A stretch of 64,000 nt of DNA from Didemnitutus sp041906465 (GTDB taxonomy: Bacteria; Verrucomicrobiota; Verrucomicrobiia; Opitutales; Opitutaceae): assembly GCA_041906465.1 (NCBI GenBank), contig JAYRJE010000008.1, forward strand, positions 124,001-188,000, read 5' to 3'. Positions 42,147-51,988 of this stretch are shown here, piece after piece. A program made the translations under genes and the position numbers. The notes beneath the pieces were generated by a model that was not told the origin of the DNA, searched no databases, and worked only from the letters and a program-made list of their open reading frames with translations. The first letter of the stretch is position 1, and each line of letters starts with the position of its first letter.

Positions 42147-42849
42147 TCAGCCGGCCTTGGTGGCGAAGCGAAACTCCTGGCGCGCGTGCACGAGGACGGG
42201 ACGGCCGTGGCTGCATGGCGGCGCGAACTGCCATTGCTCGACCGCTTGCAACGTGAGGTTGGCGAGAGCGTCGCTGTCCGCCTGGTCGATCATCGGCATG
42301 CGGACGCGACCGTTTTCGTCGATGTAGTATTGGACGATGACGCGCCCCTGAATGCCTTGGTCGCGCTATGCGCGCGGATAGTCGGGGGATGGACTGACGA
42401 GCGCTTGGAGCGGCTGGTCCACGCGGTCCGGCGCGCAGGCCTTGTAGGCAAATGTGCCAAGAAAATTTTCCGCGCTCTCGTCACTGGCGTGTCGCTCGAT
42501 AACGACCAAACCATTCACTTCGAAGCGCACGGTGAGATGAGCGAGCGTGGTGACCGGTTCGCCGTCGATCCGTTGCGGCAGGTAGGTGCCCTTGGGGAGG
42601 GCGGCAAGCGTCGCCTCGGCGAAACCCGTGTGCGTGTAGGCCGTGACGAGCGTGTCCAGCACGCGAGCGTCCGGTCCGATCTTTAGCAGGATGTGCACTT
42701 CGCCGGTGGTGATGCCGCGCCGCACGAGCTGCGGCGGAAAATTCCAAGCTGGGCAACGCGATGTTCGGCGCATCGGCAGGTGGTTCGATGGCCGGGCAAC
42801 ACAGCGCCGCGGCGAGCGAGAGGCTGGCCAGGATACGTGGGGCTTTCAT
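42147..42849 (-). pseudogene. Disrupted TonB C-terminal-domain protein
   Basis: Three pieces of one gene can be read on the minus strand. An N-terminal signal peptide (MKAPRILASLSLAAALCC, from ATG 42849) runs to PSLEF, where a TTTT tract shifts the frame by one. Then comes a first TonB-C-like domain (PQLVRRGITTGEVHILLK) ending at a TAG at 42366-42368 just after SPDYPRA. The same frame continues directly with RDQGIQGRVIVQYYIDENGR and a second domain ending at TGA 42147. Removing one T and reading through the TAG restores one protein of about 233 residues with two TonB-type domains. Two independent lesions argue for a decayed gene. Confidence 0.8.
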
Positions 42850-43058
42850 GGGCATGACGGATTGGGCAACAACTCACCCGGGCACGGCCCCGGGGCGGTG
42901 CGCGCGTCTGCCGTTCTCTCCGAAGGGCAGCGAACGTGCCCGCGTATCCGCCAGCACCGTCGTGAAAACAAGTGCCCAGGTCATTCCGTTGGGGCGGAGT
43001 TTACAGCGCCTTCCCTCTTTCTTGGCGGGCAACAATTACGAACCGAAAGACGCGGACT

Positions 43059-43976
43059 CTACGGCGCATCGAGAATCTCTCGCGCTCGCCGCGCGGCGAG
43101 CAGGCGGTTTTCGAAGCCCAGTTTGTCGAGGACGCTTTGCACCTGCTTCTTCACCGTGCCAGCGGTGTTCGCCAGAATCAGCGAGATCTCGGGATTGCTT
43201 TTGCCTTCCGCCATCCAGAACAAGACCTCCGCTTCCCGCGGCGTGAGCCCCAGGCGCTCCAGTCGCGCCACGCCCGCCAGCCCGACATCCTCGAGGAGCA
43301 GCGTCGCGCAATCCGAGTCACTGGGTTCTGCGAAGCGGCGCATGCGCAACCGGCCCGCGGGCGTCGCGACATCCGCCAACGTCGGCGAGGCTGGGGTCAA
43401 AAGCGCGTGTAGCGCTGGCGGGAGTGGCGCGGGTTCATGATGGCCGAAGTGCTCGCTCAACAGCCGCGTCGCACGCTGGGTGGCGAAGAGAATTTCGCCA
43501 TCCATGGCGGCGACCAACACCGCCCAGTCGAGCGAGCGACGGAGCGCGCGCTCCGCTTCCTCGCGCCGTGTAATCTCCGCTTGCAGCTCGGCGCGGAGTC
43601 GGCGCAGCTCCAAGTGGACGCCGACACGCGCGATCACTTCGGCGGGTTCGAGTGGTTTGGTGACGTAGTCCACCCCGCCGGCCGCGAGCCCTTCGACTTT
43701 GTCGGCGACTTCCGAATGCGCGGTGACAAAGATCACCGGGATGTCGCGGAGCGCAGAATCGGCTTTGAGCCGCCGGCAGGTTTCGAAGCCATCCAAGCCG
43801 GGCATCGCCACATCCAGGAGAATAAGGTCCGGTCGGATCCGCGCGGCCAGTGCGATGGCGCGATCGCCGCTTTCGGCGAGGAGCACACGGTAGTGCTCGC
43901 GCGCGAGTGCGTCGATCAGGATGGCGAGGTTGGCCGGCACATCGTCGACGATGAGGAGGGTCGGCGTGGAGTTCAT
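43059..43976 (-). CDS. LuxR-type response regulator paired with the hybrid kinase
   Basis: The 305-residue product has an intact receiver domain (D11 and D12, phospho-acceptor D55 in LILLDVAMPGLDG, K107 in YVTKPLEP). A coiled linker and a PAS-like segment (about 147-220) follow, then a C-terminal LuxR HTH (LTPREAEVLFWMAEGKSNPE onward, about 243-290). ATG 43976 overlaps the kinase stop (ATGA), so the two are co-translated. The kinase probably phosphorylates it. Targets are unknown, but the divergent tpsAB promoter is a strong candidate. Confidence 0.87.
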   Translation of the reverse strand: MNSTPTLLIVDDVPANLAILIDALAREHYRVLLAESGDRAIALAARIRPDLILLDVAMPGLDGFETCRRLKADSALRDIPVIFVTAHSEVADKVEGLAAGGVDYVTKPLEPAEVIARVGVHLELRRLRAELQAEITRREEAERALRRSLDWAVLVAAMDGEILFATQRATRLLSEHFGHHEPAPLPPALHALLTPASPTLADVATPAGRLRMRRFAEPSDSDCATLLLEDVGLAGVARLERLGLTPREAEVLFWMAEGKSNPEISLILANTAGTVKKQVQSVLDKLGFENRLLAARRAREILDAP

Positions 43977-46900
43977 GGGCGGGCCGCACGCGCGAGCCAT
44001 GCGCGCAAGGTGATCAGGTCGGCGCGCGCGGCGATTTGGTCGATCATCCGAAGGAAATCTTCGGCCGCGGGTTGCGTTTGGCGCAGGGCGGCGACGCGCG
44101 CGCGCAACGGCACCAAATCGCCGATCTCCGCCAGCAACGCCAAATCCTGCAGCGCCTCGGAATCGACCACGGTCCACTGCGCGGGCAGTCGTTCCGGTTC
44201 GGCGGCTCGCGCGAGCGGTTCCGCGCGCTCCCATTCGAGTCCCAGGCAGGTCGCGACCGCCTCAAGCAGGCGCGGCACTTGAATCGGTTTGGCGCAAAAG
44301 TCGTCGCAGCCCGCGGCCAGGGCTTGCGCGCGGTCGTCGGGAAACACACTGGCGGACACAGCCACGATTCGTAACTGACGCAGCTCGGGATCGGTCCGCA
44401 AGCGTCGCGTGACTTCAAGCCCGTCGCAGCCGGGCAGGCGAAGATCGATCAAGAGCAGGTCGGGACGCTCGCGGCGCGCGGCGGCCAGCGCGCTCGGGCC
44501 GTCGCTGGCTTCCTGCAACTCGAAACCGAGCGGCGCGAGCAAGGTGCGCAGAAATTCGCGGTTCACCGGTTCGTCATCGACCACGAGGACGCGTCGCCGC
44601 GGGCCGCGGTAGCCGGTGGGGGCGCCGAGATCTTGTTCCCTCACGGGAGGCCGGCTCGCCGGCAGCTCCAACGTGAACGAGAATCGGCTGCCGGTTCCGA
44701 CCTTGCTTACGAGCTCGATGGTGCCGCCCATCATCTGCACCAGCCGCTGGCTGATCGCCAAGCCGAGGCCGGCGCCTTGCGCCGCGCGACTGCCACCGGC
44801 CTGTTGAAACAGACCGAAAATCCGCGCCCGATCCGACGGCGCGATGCCGATGCCGGTGTCGGCGACGGTGAAGGTGACGCGCTCGATCTCCGCATCGGCG
44901 AGCAACTCGACGCCGCCCTGATCGGTGAACTTGAGCGCGTTGCCCAGCAAGTTGTAGAGCACCTGCCGCAGGCGTGCTTCGTCGCCGAGGACCCACTCCG
45001 GGACGGTGCCCGAGGTGCGAATTGTGAACGCGAGGCCTTTCTGGCCGGCCCGTAGACTGAAGACTTCGGAGAGATGCGACAGCAGGCGCGGCAGCGAAAA
45101 GGGCGCCGGGCGAACCTCGACTCGCCCGGCCTCGATCTTCGCCAAATCGAGCACTTCGTTGATCACCTGCAGAAGATGCTCGCCGCTTTGCCGAATGGTT
45201 TCGAGTTGGCGTGGAACATCGGGGGGCAACGCAGGGTTTTGGCGTAGCAGCTGGGCGTAGCCGAGCACCGCGTTGAGCGGCGTGCGCAGTTCGTGGCTCA
45301 TGCTCGCGAGAAATGTGCTCTTCGCGCGGTTCGCCGCATCGGCCGCGTCGCGCGCTTCGCGGAGTTGTGTCTCGCGCTGGCGCAATTCGGCCGTGCGGTC
45401 GGTCACGAGTTTTTCGAGCTTTTCGTTGCGACGCTGCAGCGTGCGGTTTCGCCATTGGATCACGCCGGCGAGCGCCGCGATGCCGCAGCCGAACCACAGC
45501 GTGAGCGCCCACCAACGCGCCCACCAGGGCCGGGCGAGCACAAAGGCGAAAGCGGTTTCGGTTCCCGTGCGTCCATCCGCATCCCGGGCGCGCACGTGAA
45601 ACCGGTATTCACCGGCGGGCAGACGCGTAAAGCTCCGCGTGCGTTCGAAGCTCCACGGCGACCACTCCGTTTCGAAGCCCTCGAGTTTGCTTTGGTATTC
45701 GATGGCCGCGTCCTGTCGGTGGACGGGAGCGACGAAACGGAATCGCACCGACGTCTCCTCCGAGTCCAATTGCGCTCCGTCATCCAGGCGGCGCGGCGTC
45801 CGCAGGTGGACATCGCGGGAGGGCGTCGCGGCAACACGCGGGTCGGTGGCATCCCTGCGTGTCTTTTCCGGCCACGCATGTCCGGCGACGAGCGCCTCGC
45901 CGAAAATCTCCGGACTAAAATTCGCAGGGGCGAGGAATGCGGCGGGCAATTCCACCCGCACGAGTCCGGCCGTTCCGGCGGTCCAGAGCACGCGCCGCCC
46001 TGCGGCGTCGACCTCCTCGTAGTGAGCGTTGCGGGAGGCCGTGCCGCGGGCCTGGTTGACGTAGCCCGGCAGCTGCTGCCAGCGCGAAGGACTCGCGAGC
46101 TCGAACGTGCGTTTGCCACGATCGACACCCCGACCGGGCGGGGTCGTATAGGCGGTCAGCCACAAACGCTCGGCATCGGGCCCATACAGCGAGGAAATCA
46201 CGATTGGCGGACGATTGAGCGCCGGCCCCATGTCCTCGATGGGCGTGAACTCCTCGCGCGCGGGATCGAAGCGATATGCGCCGTAGTCGGTGGCAAACAG
46301 CGCACGTCCGCGCCAAAGCGACACCCAGTTGTTGGCGGCAAGTTTCGCCGGCAGACCACTGCCGCCCGCGAAATCGCGCACCTCCGGAGCGCGTTGCGCG
46401 TCGCGCGCGAAGCGCACGCGCACGAAGCCATCGAACTGCTTTGTCGCCCAAAGCGTGCCGTCGGGTTCTTCCACTCCGCCGACCAGCGGTAACGTGACAC
46501 CCGCAACCGGTTCTTCCTCAGTCCACGCGTCAGCGCTGCGAAGAACGGAAGTCAGTCCATCGCCGCGCAAGATCCAAATCCGATCCGGAGCCACGGCGGA
46601 GCGCACGAGCCGGACAAGTCCGGGCGACGGTCGGGCGAACGTCAGCACGCGGACGAAGGTGCCGTTCTGCAACCGGAAGAGTCCGGTGCTATCCGCCGAA
46701 TACAAGCCGTCGGGGCGCGACAACAATGGCAGGCTGCCGCGCAGGGGGAGGACTTCTTCGAAGCGGGCAGGGACGCCGTTCTGGGCGGGCTTCAAGCGGT
46801 GGATCGCCAAGTGCGTGGCCACATAGAGCACGCCTTCATGGCGGACGATGTTCGCGATGCCGGCGCGATTGAGTCCGTTTCGGGCATCGAATTGGCTGAC

Positions 46901-47899
46901 GTGGGCGGGCCACTGCACGCGCGCGACACCGTTGCCCGTGCTCAACCACACGCCGCCTTCGCGGTCCGGACACAAGTGCCGGACCAAGCCGTTGGCGAGG
47001 CCCGCTGCTTCGTCCAGGCGCGTGAGCAAGCGTCCTTCCGCGTCGATCAGGAGCACGCCGCCGGCTTGAAGGGTGACGGCGCAGGTTTGATCGGGCAGGA
47101 TCGTGCCCGTCCCGATGGCAGCCGCGCGCAGCGTGGAGTCGACGTCCGTTCGCCACGGGCGCAGCGCGTCATCGACGACGTGATAGAGGCCGCTCTGCAC
47201 CGTGCCGACGACCAGCCCGCCCGTCGCGCCGTGGGCCACGAAGGCGACGGCGTCGGTCGCCAGAGGCTCACCTCCGGCGATGCGCTGGAGTTGCCCGGCG
47301 ACCAGCTTCTGCAACGGTGAGCCGGGGCGATGAAAATAGAGATCCGAGCCGACGGCGAAGGGACGGCCGGCGTCGTGCGCAAGAGAGGTCAACCGCGTTC
47401 CATCCCACGTGAACACCCGGCGTGCCGTGGCGAAGTGCACGTCACTGCCGTCGATCACGATGGCTTCGACGTCCCGGAAACTCCGCTCCGGTTCGTCGAG
47501 CAGCGTCACGAGCGAGGTGAACCGCCACTGACCGCGGGGCGATTCGCGAATGAATCCGAACTGATTATAGGCGCCGACGAACAGCGTGTCGTCCGCGTGC
47601 ATGGCGAACGACCGGACGTTGCGCGCGAAGGGCATTTCGACCTCGGTCCAATCCGCGCCGTCGAAAATCAGGACGACGCTGAAATTGCCGAAATACATCC
47701 GGCCGCGCGAATCCTGCGCGGCGACCCAGGTGACGTCCGCTCGCTCGTGCAGGCGGGCCGGATAGTTCGTCAGCGACGGCAGGCCGATTTCGTGCGCAGC
47801 AACGGACACGAACAAGCAGAAGAGCAGGCAACCGTAGCGTGGAACCACGGGGCCATGGTGGCATTGCGACACGGTTCGGCAATCCTCCGCCGCCTTCAT
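43973..47899 (-). CDS. Hybrid two-component sensor kinase with beta-propeller sensor
   Basis: The product is about 1308 residues. After an N-terminal hydrophobic segment comes a large periplasmic region of regulator-propeller repeats (about 40-700, e.g. DREGGVWLSTGNGVARVQW) and a Y_Y_Y-type domain. A membrane helix (WALTLWFGCGIAALAGVI) leads to a HisKA domain (H869 in MSHELRTPLNAV), an HATPase domain and a receiver with D1152 in LLLIDLRLPGCDG. A short C-terminal helical tail follows. This resembles the hybrid sensors of Bacteroides that read glycans. ATG 47899 lies within a palindrome; GTG 47848 would give a cleaner signal peptide. Confidence 0.88.
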   Translation of the reverse strand: MKAAEDCRTVSQCHHGPVVPRYGCLLFCLFVSVAAHEIGLPSLTNYPARLHERADVTWVAAQDSRGRMYFGNFSVVLIFDGADWTEVEMPFARNVRSFAMHADDTLFVGAYNQFGFIRESPRGQWRFTSLVTLLDEPERSFRDVEAIVIDGSDVHFATARRVFTWDGTRLTSLAHDAGRPFAVGSDLYFHRPGSPLQKLVAGQLQRIAGGEPLATDAVAFVAHGATGGLVVGTVQSGLYHVVDDALRPWRTDVDSTLRAAAIGTGTILPDQTCAVTLQAGGVLLIDAEGRLLTRLDEAAGLANGLVRHLCPDREGGVWLSTGNGVARVQWPAHVSQFDARNGLNRAGIANIVRHEGVLYVATHLAIHRLKPAQNGVPARFEEVLPLRGSLPLLSRPDGLYSADSTGLFRLQNGTFVRVLTFARPSPGLVRLVRSAVAPDRIWILRGDGLTSVLRSADAWTEEEPVAGVTLPLVGGVEEPDGTLWATKQFDGFVRVRFARDAQRAPEVRDFAGGSGLPAKLAANNWVSLWRGRALFATDYGAYRFDPAREEFTPIEDMGPALNRPPIVISSLYGPDAERLWLTAYTTPPGRGVDRGKRTFELASPSRWQQLPGYVNQARGTASRNAHYEEVDAAGRRVLWTAGTAGLVRVELPAAFLAPANFSPEIFGEALVAGHAWPEKTRRDATDPRVAATPSRDVHLRTPRRLDDGAQLDSEETSVRFRFVAPVHRQDAAIEYQSKLEGFETEWSPWSFERTRSFTRLPAGEYRFHVRARDADGRTGTETAFAFVLARPWWARWWALTLWFGCGIAALAGVIQWRNRTLQRRNEKLEKLVTDRTAELRQRETQLREARDAADAANRAKSTFLASMSHELRTPLNAVLGYAQLLRQNPALPPDVPRQLETIRQSGEHLLQVINEVLDLAKIEAGRVEVRPAPFSLPRLLSHLSEVFSLRAGQKGLAFTIRTSGTVPEWVLGDEARLRQVLYNLLGNALKFTDQGGVELLADAEIERVTFTVADTGIGIAPSDRARIFGLFQQAGGSRAAQGAGLGLAISQRLVQMMGGTIELVSKVGTGSRFSFTLELPASRPPVREQDLGAPTGYRGPRRRVLVVDDEPVNREFLRTLLAPLGFELQEASDGPSALAAARRERPDLLLIDLRLPGCDGLEVTRRLRTDPELRQLRIVAVSASVFPDDRAQALAAGCDDFCAKPIQVPRLLEAVATCLGLEWERAEPLARAAEPERLPAQWTVVDSEALQDLALLAEIGDLVPLRARVAALRQTQPAAEDFLRMIDQIAARADLITLRAWLARAARP

Positions 47900-47916
47900 A
47901 CCCCGGTTGGGGTATG
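47897..47916. promoter_or_regulatory. Perfect 20-bp palindrome between kinase and tpsA genes
   Basis: CATACCCC-GGTT-GGGGTATG. The left CAT is the complement of the proposed kinase ATG. It lies in the 51-bp divergent gap, 34 bp before the tpsA ATG. Size and symmetry suit a LuxR-type dimer, so the adjacent response regulator is the natural candidate. Confidence 0.55.
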
Positions 47917-47950
47917 GGCCGATCGGCGGATGGAATGATAGAAGGGCGCC

Positions 47951-50900
47951 ATGAATGCGACCTCCACGCTGCGCCGCGCTGCGCTTCTGTTCGCTTTTTC
48001 CTTCGTCGGCGGATGGGCCAATCCGACCGGGGGAAACGTCATCGCCGGATCCGCGACCATCGCGCACCAGGGCTCAACGACCACGATCAGCCAGGGATCC
48101 GACCGGGCGATCATCAACTGGCGGGATTTTTCCGTGGGCGCAGGTGATCTCACGCGGTTTCTCCAGCCCGGCGCCAACAGCGCCACGCTCAATCGGGTCA
48201 CGGGGGGCAATCCCACCGAGATTCTGGGCCGCATCGAAGCCAACGGTTCCGTGTATGTGTTGAATCCCAACGGCGTTCTCGTGGGGCGTTCCGGCGTGAT
48301 TGCGACCGGCGGCACTTTCGCCGTGGCGACGCGCGAGCTGGACGATGCGCGGTTCATGGCGGGCGATACCCGCGCCTATTCGGGCAATTCGAGTGGAGCG
48401 GTGACGAACCTAGGCACGATCGACGCCGGCGGTGACGCGATCTTCATCGGACGCACGGTGCGCAACGCCGGCGGGGTGCGCGCAGCCGGCAGCGCCGTCC
48501 TGGCTGCCGGTGACGAAATTTTCCTGCAACGCCAATCGGATGACACCTTGCGAGTGCAGTTCGTTCGCGGCACCGGCGCGGCGGCGCCGGCGGGAGAGGG
48601 CGTCGCGCAAGAAGGCACGATCGATGCCGTGCAGGCGGAGCTGGCCGCCGCGGGTGGAATTTACGCGCTGGCGATCAATGCCGGGGGCAGCATCAACGCG
48701 ACCGGTGTCGCAGAGCGCGGCGGGCGAATTTACCTCACGGCGGACGGCGGCACGATCGCCGCGAGTGGCGAGATGCAGGCCACGCGGGGCGATCGAGGCG
48801 GCGAGATTTTCATCGGTGGCGGCGTGCAGGGCAAAGATACATCGATCGCCAACGCGGCCCGCGTGACCGTCAGCGAGTCGGCGCGACTGCGCGTCGGCGG
48901 CGACGGGCAGCAAGGCGGCAAGGTCGTCGCGTGGGCGGACGACGTCACGCATTTCGCGGGCCAGGCAGACACCGGGGCGGGCGGATTCGTGGAGGTCAGC
49001 GGCAAGCAGACGCTCGACTTCACCGGTCTGGTCAACACGCGCGGCGGCACCTTGTTGCTCGATCCCACGGACTTGGTCATCGACGACGCGCAGTTGGCGA
49101 CGATTCGCAATCAGCTGCTGAACGGCTCGGTGATCGTCTCGGCCACCGGCGATTTGACGTATGCCGCCACCGGCAGCGTGACGGTCGGCAGCAATCCTTC
49201 CACGGGGGGAGGGTATGGGCTGAGTCTGATCGCTGATCAAAATCTCTATTTTGCGTCCGGTTCGCTGCTGTCGATGTCCGGACCTGCGCCGAGCCTCGAT
49301 TTGTATGCGAACGGTGGCGACATTGTGATCGGCGACGGGGCCGTGATTGCGATGGGCGCCGCCGGCACGGTCTCGCTGTCGGCCACGCGCAACCTCGATT
49401 TCCGCGCGAGCTCGTCACTCACTGTCGCGAGTGGCGGCAGCATCCACGGGCGGGCAGACGCCGAAGCGTTCATCAACCTGCCCGAAGGCGGCTATTTCAC
49501 GGTGTCGCCCGATCGTGTGGGCGGGTTGAGCTTTGGCAGCGCGGCAACGATCGACGCGGCGACAGTGCAGTTCTTCGCCCCGCGTGCCACCGACTACGTC
49601 AACACCAGCTTCTACACTCCGCCGCAGATCACCTACAACACCGCGCCCAGTTACACGCTGCCCGGAAGCGGCATCTGGTTCCTCTCGGATCAAAATGGCA
49701 ATTTCGGCGGTGGGCCGCCGCCGACGTCCATTCTGACGATCACGGCGAACGATATTTCGCGGCTGTATGGTCAGGCCAACCCGGCGTTCACGGCGAGCTA
49801 CGCGGGCTTCATCAACGGAGACACGCCCTCGGTGGTCACGGGCTTGCAGTTCTCCACCGCCGCCACGATGGGCTCCAACGTCGGCACCTACAGCATCACT
49901 CCGTTCGGCGCCTCGGCACCGACAACCTACAGTAGCATCAACTACGTGCCCGGCACGCTGACGATCACGCCGGCTCCGCTCTCCATCATCGCGAACGATC
50001 TCACCCGGCGGACGGGTGTGGAGAATCCGACGTTCACGGCGCGTTACTCCGGGTTCGTGAACGGTGACACGAGCGCGGTCGTCTCGGGTCTGCAGTTTTC
50101 CACCCCCGCCAGCGCGAGTTCGCCCGCCGGAAGCTACACGATCACGCCATTCGGCGCCTCGGCGGCAAACTACGCCATCACCTATGGGCCGGGCACGCTG
50201 TCGGTGCTCGATACGCTCGTCGCCTTCATCACCCTCCAGCCGCAAGACGCCACGCGCGCCTACGCGGCGCCGAATCCGACGTTCGCCCTGCGGCCGATCA
50301 CCGGCGACCTGCAACCGGGCGACAGCGTCGCGAGCGTCAATTTCGTCACGACCGCGACCCTCGGATCCAACGTGGGCAATTACCAGCTCTTCGCCGCGGA
50401 CGCCGTGATGAATGCGCCGAGCGGCTATTTCTACAACATCAACTACCTGCCGGCGACGCTGACGATCACGCCCGCCGCGCTCACGTTGCGGGTCAACGAT
50501 GTGACGCGCGCCACCGGCCAGGCCAATCCCAGCTTAACGGCGGACTTGCTCGGCCTCGCGTCATTCGATCGCGCGGCAGACGTGGTGCGCTACTCGCTCT
50601 CGACGACGGCAGGCGCCGACGCGGCGCGCGGTCTCTATTCCATCAATGCCGCGGCGGAACTGCTCTCGTCCAACTACGTGCTGTCGGTTGTCCCCGGCAC
50701 GTTGCGCGTGAACCAGACGCTCACGATTCAACCGGCCGACGTAGCTCGCCTCTACGGCGCGGAGAACCCGGCGTTCATGTTGCGGCCGGTAACGGGGTTG
50801 TTGGCCGGCGATTCGATTGCGGGAGTCACCTTCACGACGACCGCGACGCGGGGTTCGAATGTCGGTGCTTATTCAATCCTCGCGAGCAATGCCCGCGTGA

Positions 50901-51985
50901 ACGCGCCGAGCGGCGAAGCTTACGCATTCAATTATCTGCCCGGAGTGCTCACGGTGACGCCGGCGCCGCTGTTACTGCGCATTGCTCCCGCGCATTTCTT
51001 TATCGGTGGGCCGCCGCCGGAGTTCACGGCGACGCTGGTGGGCCTTTCGAACGGCGATGGTCCCGATACGGTCGTCCGCTATTCACTCTTTGCCGAGACG
51101 CCGTCCAATCTCGTGGCCGGAACCTACCGCATCAATGCGGCGATCGACGCGCTGAATCCAAACTATCAGCTGCAGGTGGAAACCAGCACGCTGGCGGTGG
51201 ACGAGCCCGTCCGCATCATCTCGCTCGCGCCGACGAACACGACGGGAACGCTCGTCATGACCTATCTCGGCGGCGAAGGCGGTATCGGGCCGGGATCTGC
51301 CTTCAACGGACCCAACCCGGCGGATCCGCTTTACGGTCCGGCGGACAATTTTGTCCGGCTCCTGGAGGAACGCTATCGGATCCTGGAAACACCGCGCGAG
51401 CGGTTGCCCGAGGGAATCAGCATGAGCGACGTGCAGTTCACGCTCATCAATCCGTTCCTGGTCGCTCGCGGCCTGCCCCTCAGCAACTACGACGTGTTGT
51501 TCACCCTGAATTGGGGAGAGCTGCGCGCGTGGATCGAGCAGTCCGGCAGTGCGGAAGCGCGGGCGATGCTGGCGAAGTTTTCCTCGACCGAGCACCTCGC
51601 GAGTCAGGGGCGGTGGATGGCGGCGGTTTTCAGCAGCGCCGGCAAGCAACTCGTCAACGCCACCGCGCCGGAACGCCAGCAACTCGCCGACCGCGCTGCG
51701 GCGATCGAAAAACAGTTGCCGGTCTGGCGCGATTACGAAGCGACCACCAAGAATATGGGCCCGCTCTTCGGGTTCTTCTCCGCGGCGAGCGAGACCTGGA
51801 TCGCCCGTGGGTTGAGCTTCGAATACGGCTCCAGCTACGCGGAGAACGAGGCGGCGTTCAACGCCGCACGCCAGCGCATCGCGGGATTGGAGGATCCGCG
51901 GAACTTCCTCAATCGCCCCGGTGGTCGCGTCGAGCTGATGACGCTGGTCATGGATCTCATGCGCCAAGGGAAACTGCCCCGTTAA
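47951..51985 (+). CDS. TpsA-type two-partner secretion exoprotein with MBG repeats
   Basis: The 1344-residue product has a signal peptide ending near GGWA and a filamentous-haemagglutinin-type TPS domain (about 24-270). TPS marks include TISQGSDRAIINWRDFSVGA, NRVTGGNPTEILGRI and VYVLNPNGVLVG. A beta-helix region continues to about 590. Then come at least five MBG-like repeats of about 80-100 residues (each with a form of LTITANDISRLYGQANPAF and a GTLTITPAPL junction), and a unique helical C terminus (about 1120-1344). It should be exported by the TpsB encoded three bases downstream. Its role is probably adhesion or surface attachment. Confidence 0.9.
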   Translation: MNATSTLRRAALLFAFSFVGGWANPTGGNVIAGSATIAHQGSTTTISQGSDRAIINWRDFSVGAGDLTRFLQPGANSATLNRVTGGNPTEILGRIEANGSVYVLNPNGVLVGRSGVIATGGTFAVATRELDDARFMAGDTRAYSGNSSGAVTNLGTIDAGGDAIFIGRTVRNAGGVRAAGSAVLAAGDEIFLQRQSDDTLRVQFVRGTGAAAPAGEGVAQEGTIDAVQAELAAAGGIYALAINAGGSINATGVAERGGRIYLTADGGTIAASGEMQATRGDRGGEIFIGGGVQGKDTSIANAARVTVSESARLRVGGDGQQGGKVVAWADDVTHFAGQADTGAGGFVEVSGKQTLDFTGLVNTRGGTLLLDPTDLVIDDAQLATIRNQLLNGSVIVSATGDLTYAATGSVTVGSNPSTGGGYGLSLIADQNLYFASGSLLSMSGPAPSLDLYANGGDIVIGDGAVIAMGAAGTVSLSATRNLDFRASSSLTVASGGSIHGRADAEAFINLPEGGYFTVSPDRVGGLSFGSAATIDAATVQFFAPRATDYVNTSFYTPPQITYNTAPSYTLPGSGIWFLSDQNGNFGGGPPPTSILTITANDISRLYGQANPAFTASYAGFINGDTPSVVTGLQFSTAATMGSNVGTYSITPFGASAPTTYSSINYVPGTLTITPAPLSIIANDLTRRTGVENPTFTARYSGFVNGDTSAVVSGLQFSTPASASSPAGSYTITPFGASAANYAITYGPGTLSVLDTLVAFITLQPQDATRAYAAPNPTFALRPITGDLQPGDSVASVNFVTTATLGSNVGNYQLFAADAVMNAPSGYFYNINYLPATLTITPAALTLRVNDVTRATGQANPSLTADLLGLASFDRAADVVRYSLSTTAGADAARGLYSINAAAELLSSNYVLSVVPGTLRVNQTLTIQPADVARLYGAENPAFMLRPVTGLLAGDSIAGVTFTTTATRGSNVGAYSILASNARVNAPSGEAYAFNYLPGVLTVTPAPLLLRIAPAHFFIGGPPPEFTATLVGLSNGDGPDTVVRYSLFAETPSNLVAGTYRINAAIDALNPNYQLQVETSTLAVDEPVRIISLAPTNTTGTLVMTYLGGEGGIGPGSAFNGPNPADPLYGPADNFVRLLEERYRILETPRERLPEGISMSDVQFTLINPFLVARGLPLSNYDVLFTLNWGELRAWIEQSGSAEARAMLAKFSSTEHLASQGRWMAAVFSSAGKQLVNATAPERQQLADRAAAIEKQLPVWRDYEATTKNMGPLFGFFSAASETWIARGLSFEYGSSYAENEAAFNAARQRIAGLEDPRNFLNRPGGRVELMTLVMDLMRQGKLPR

Positions 51986-51988
51986 TCG

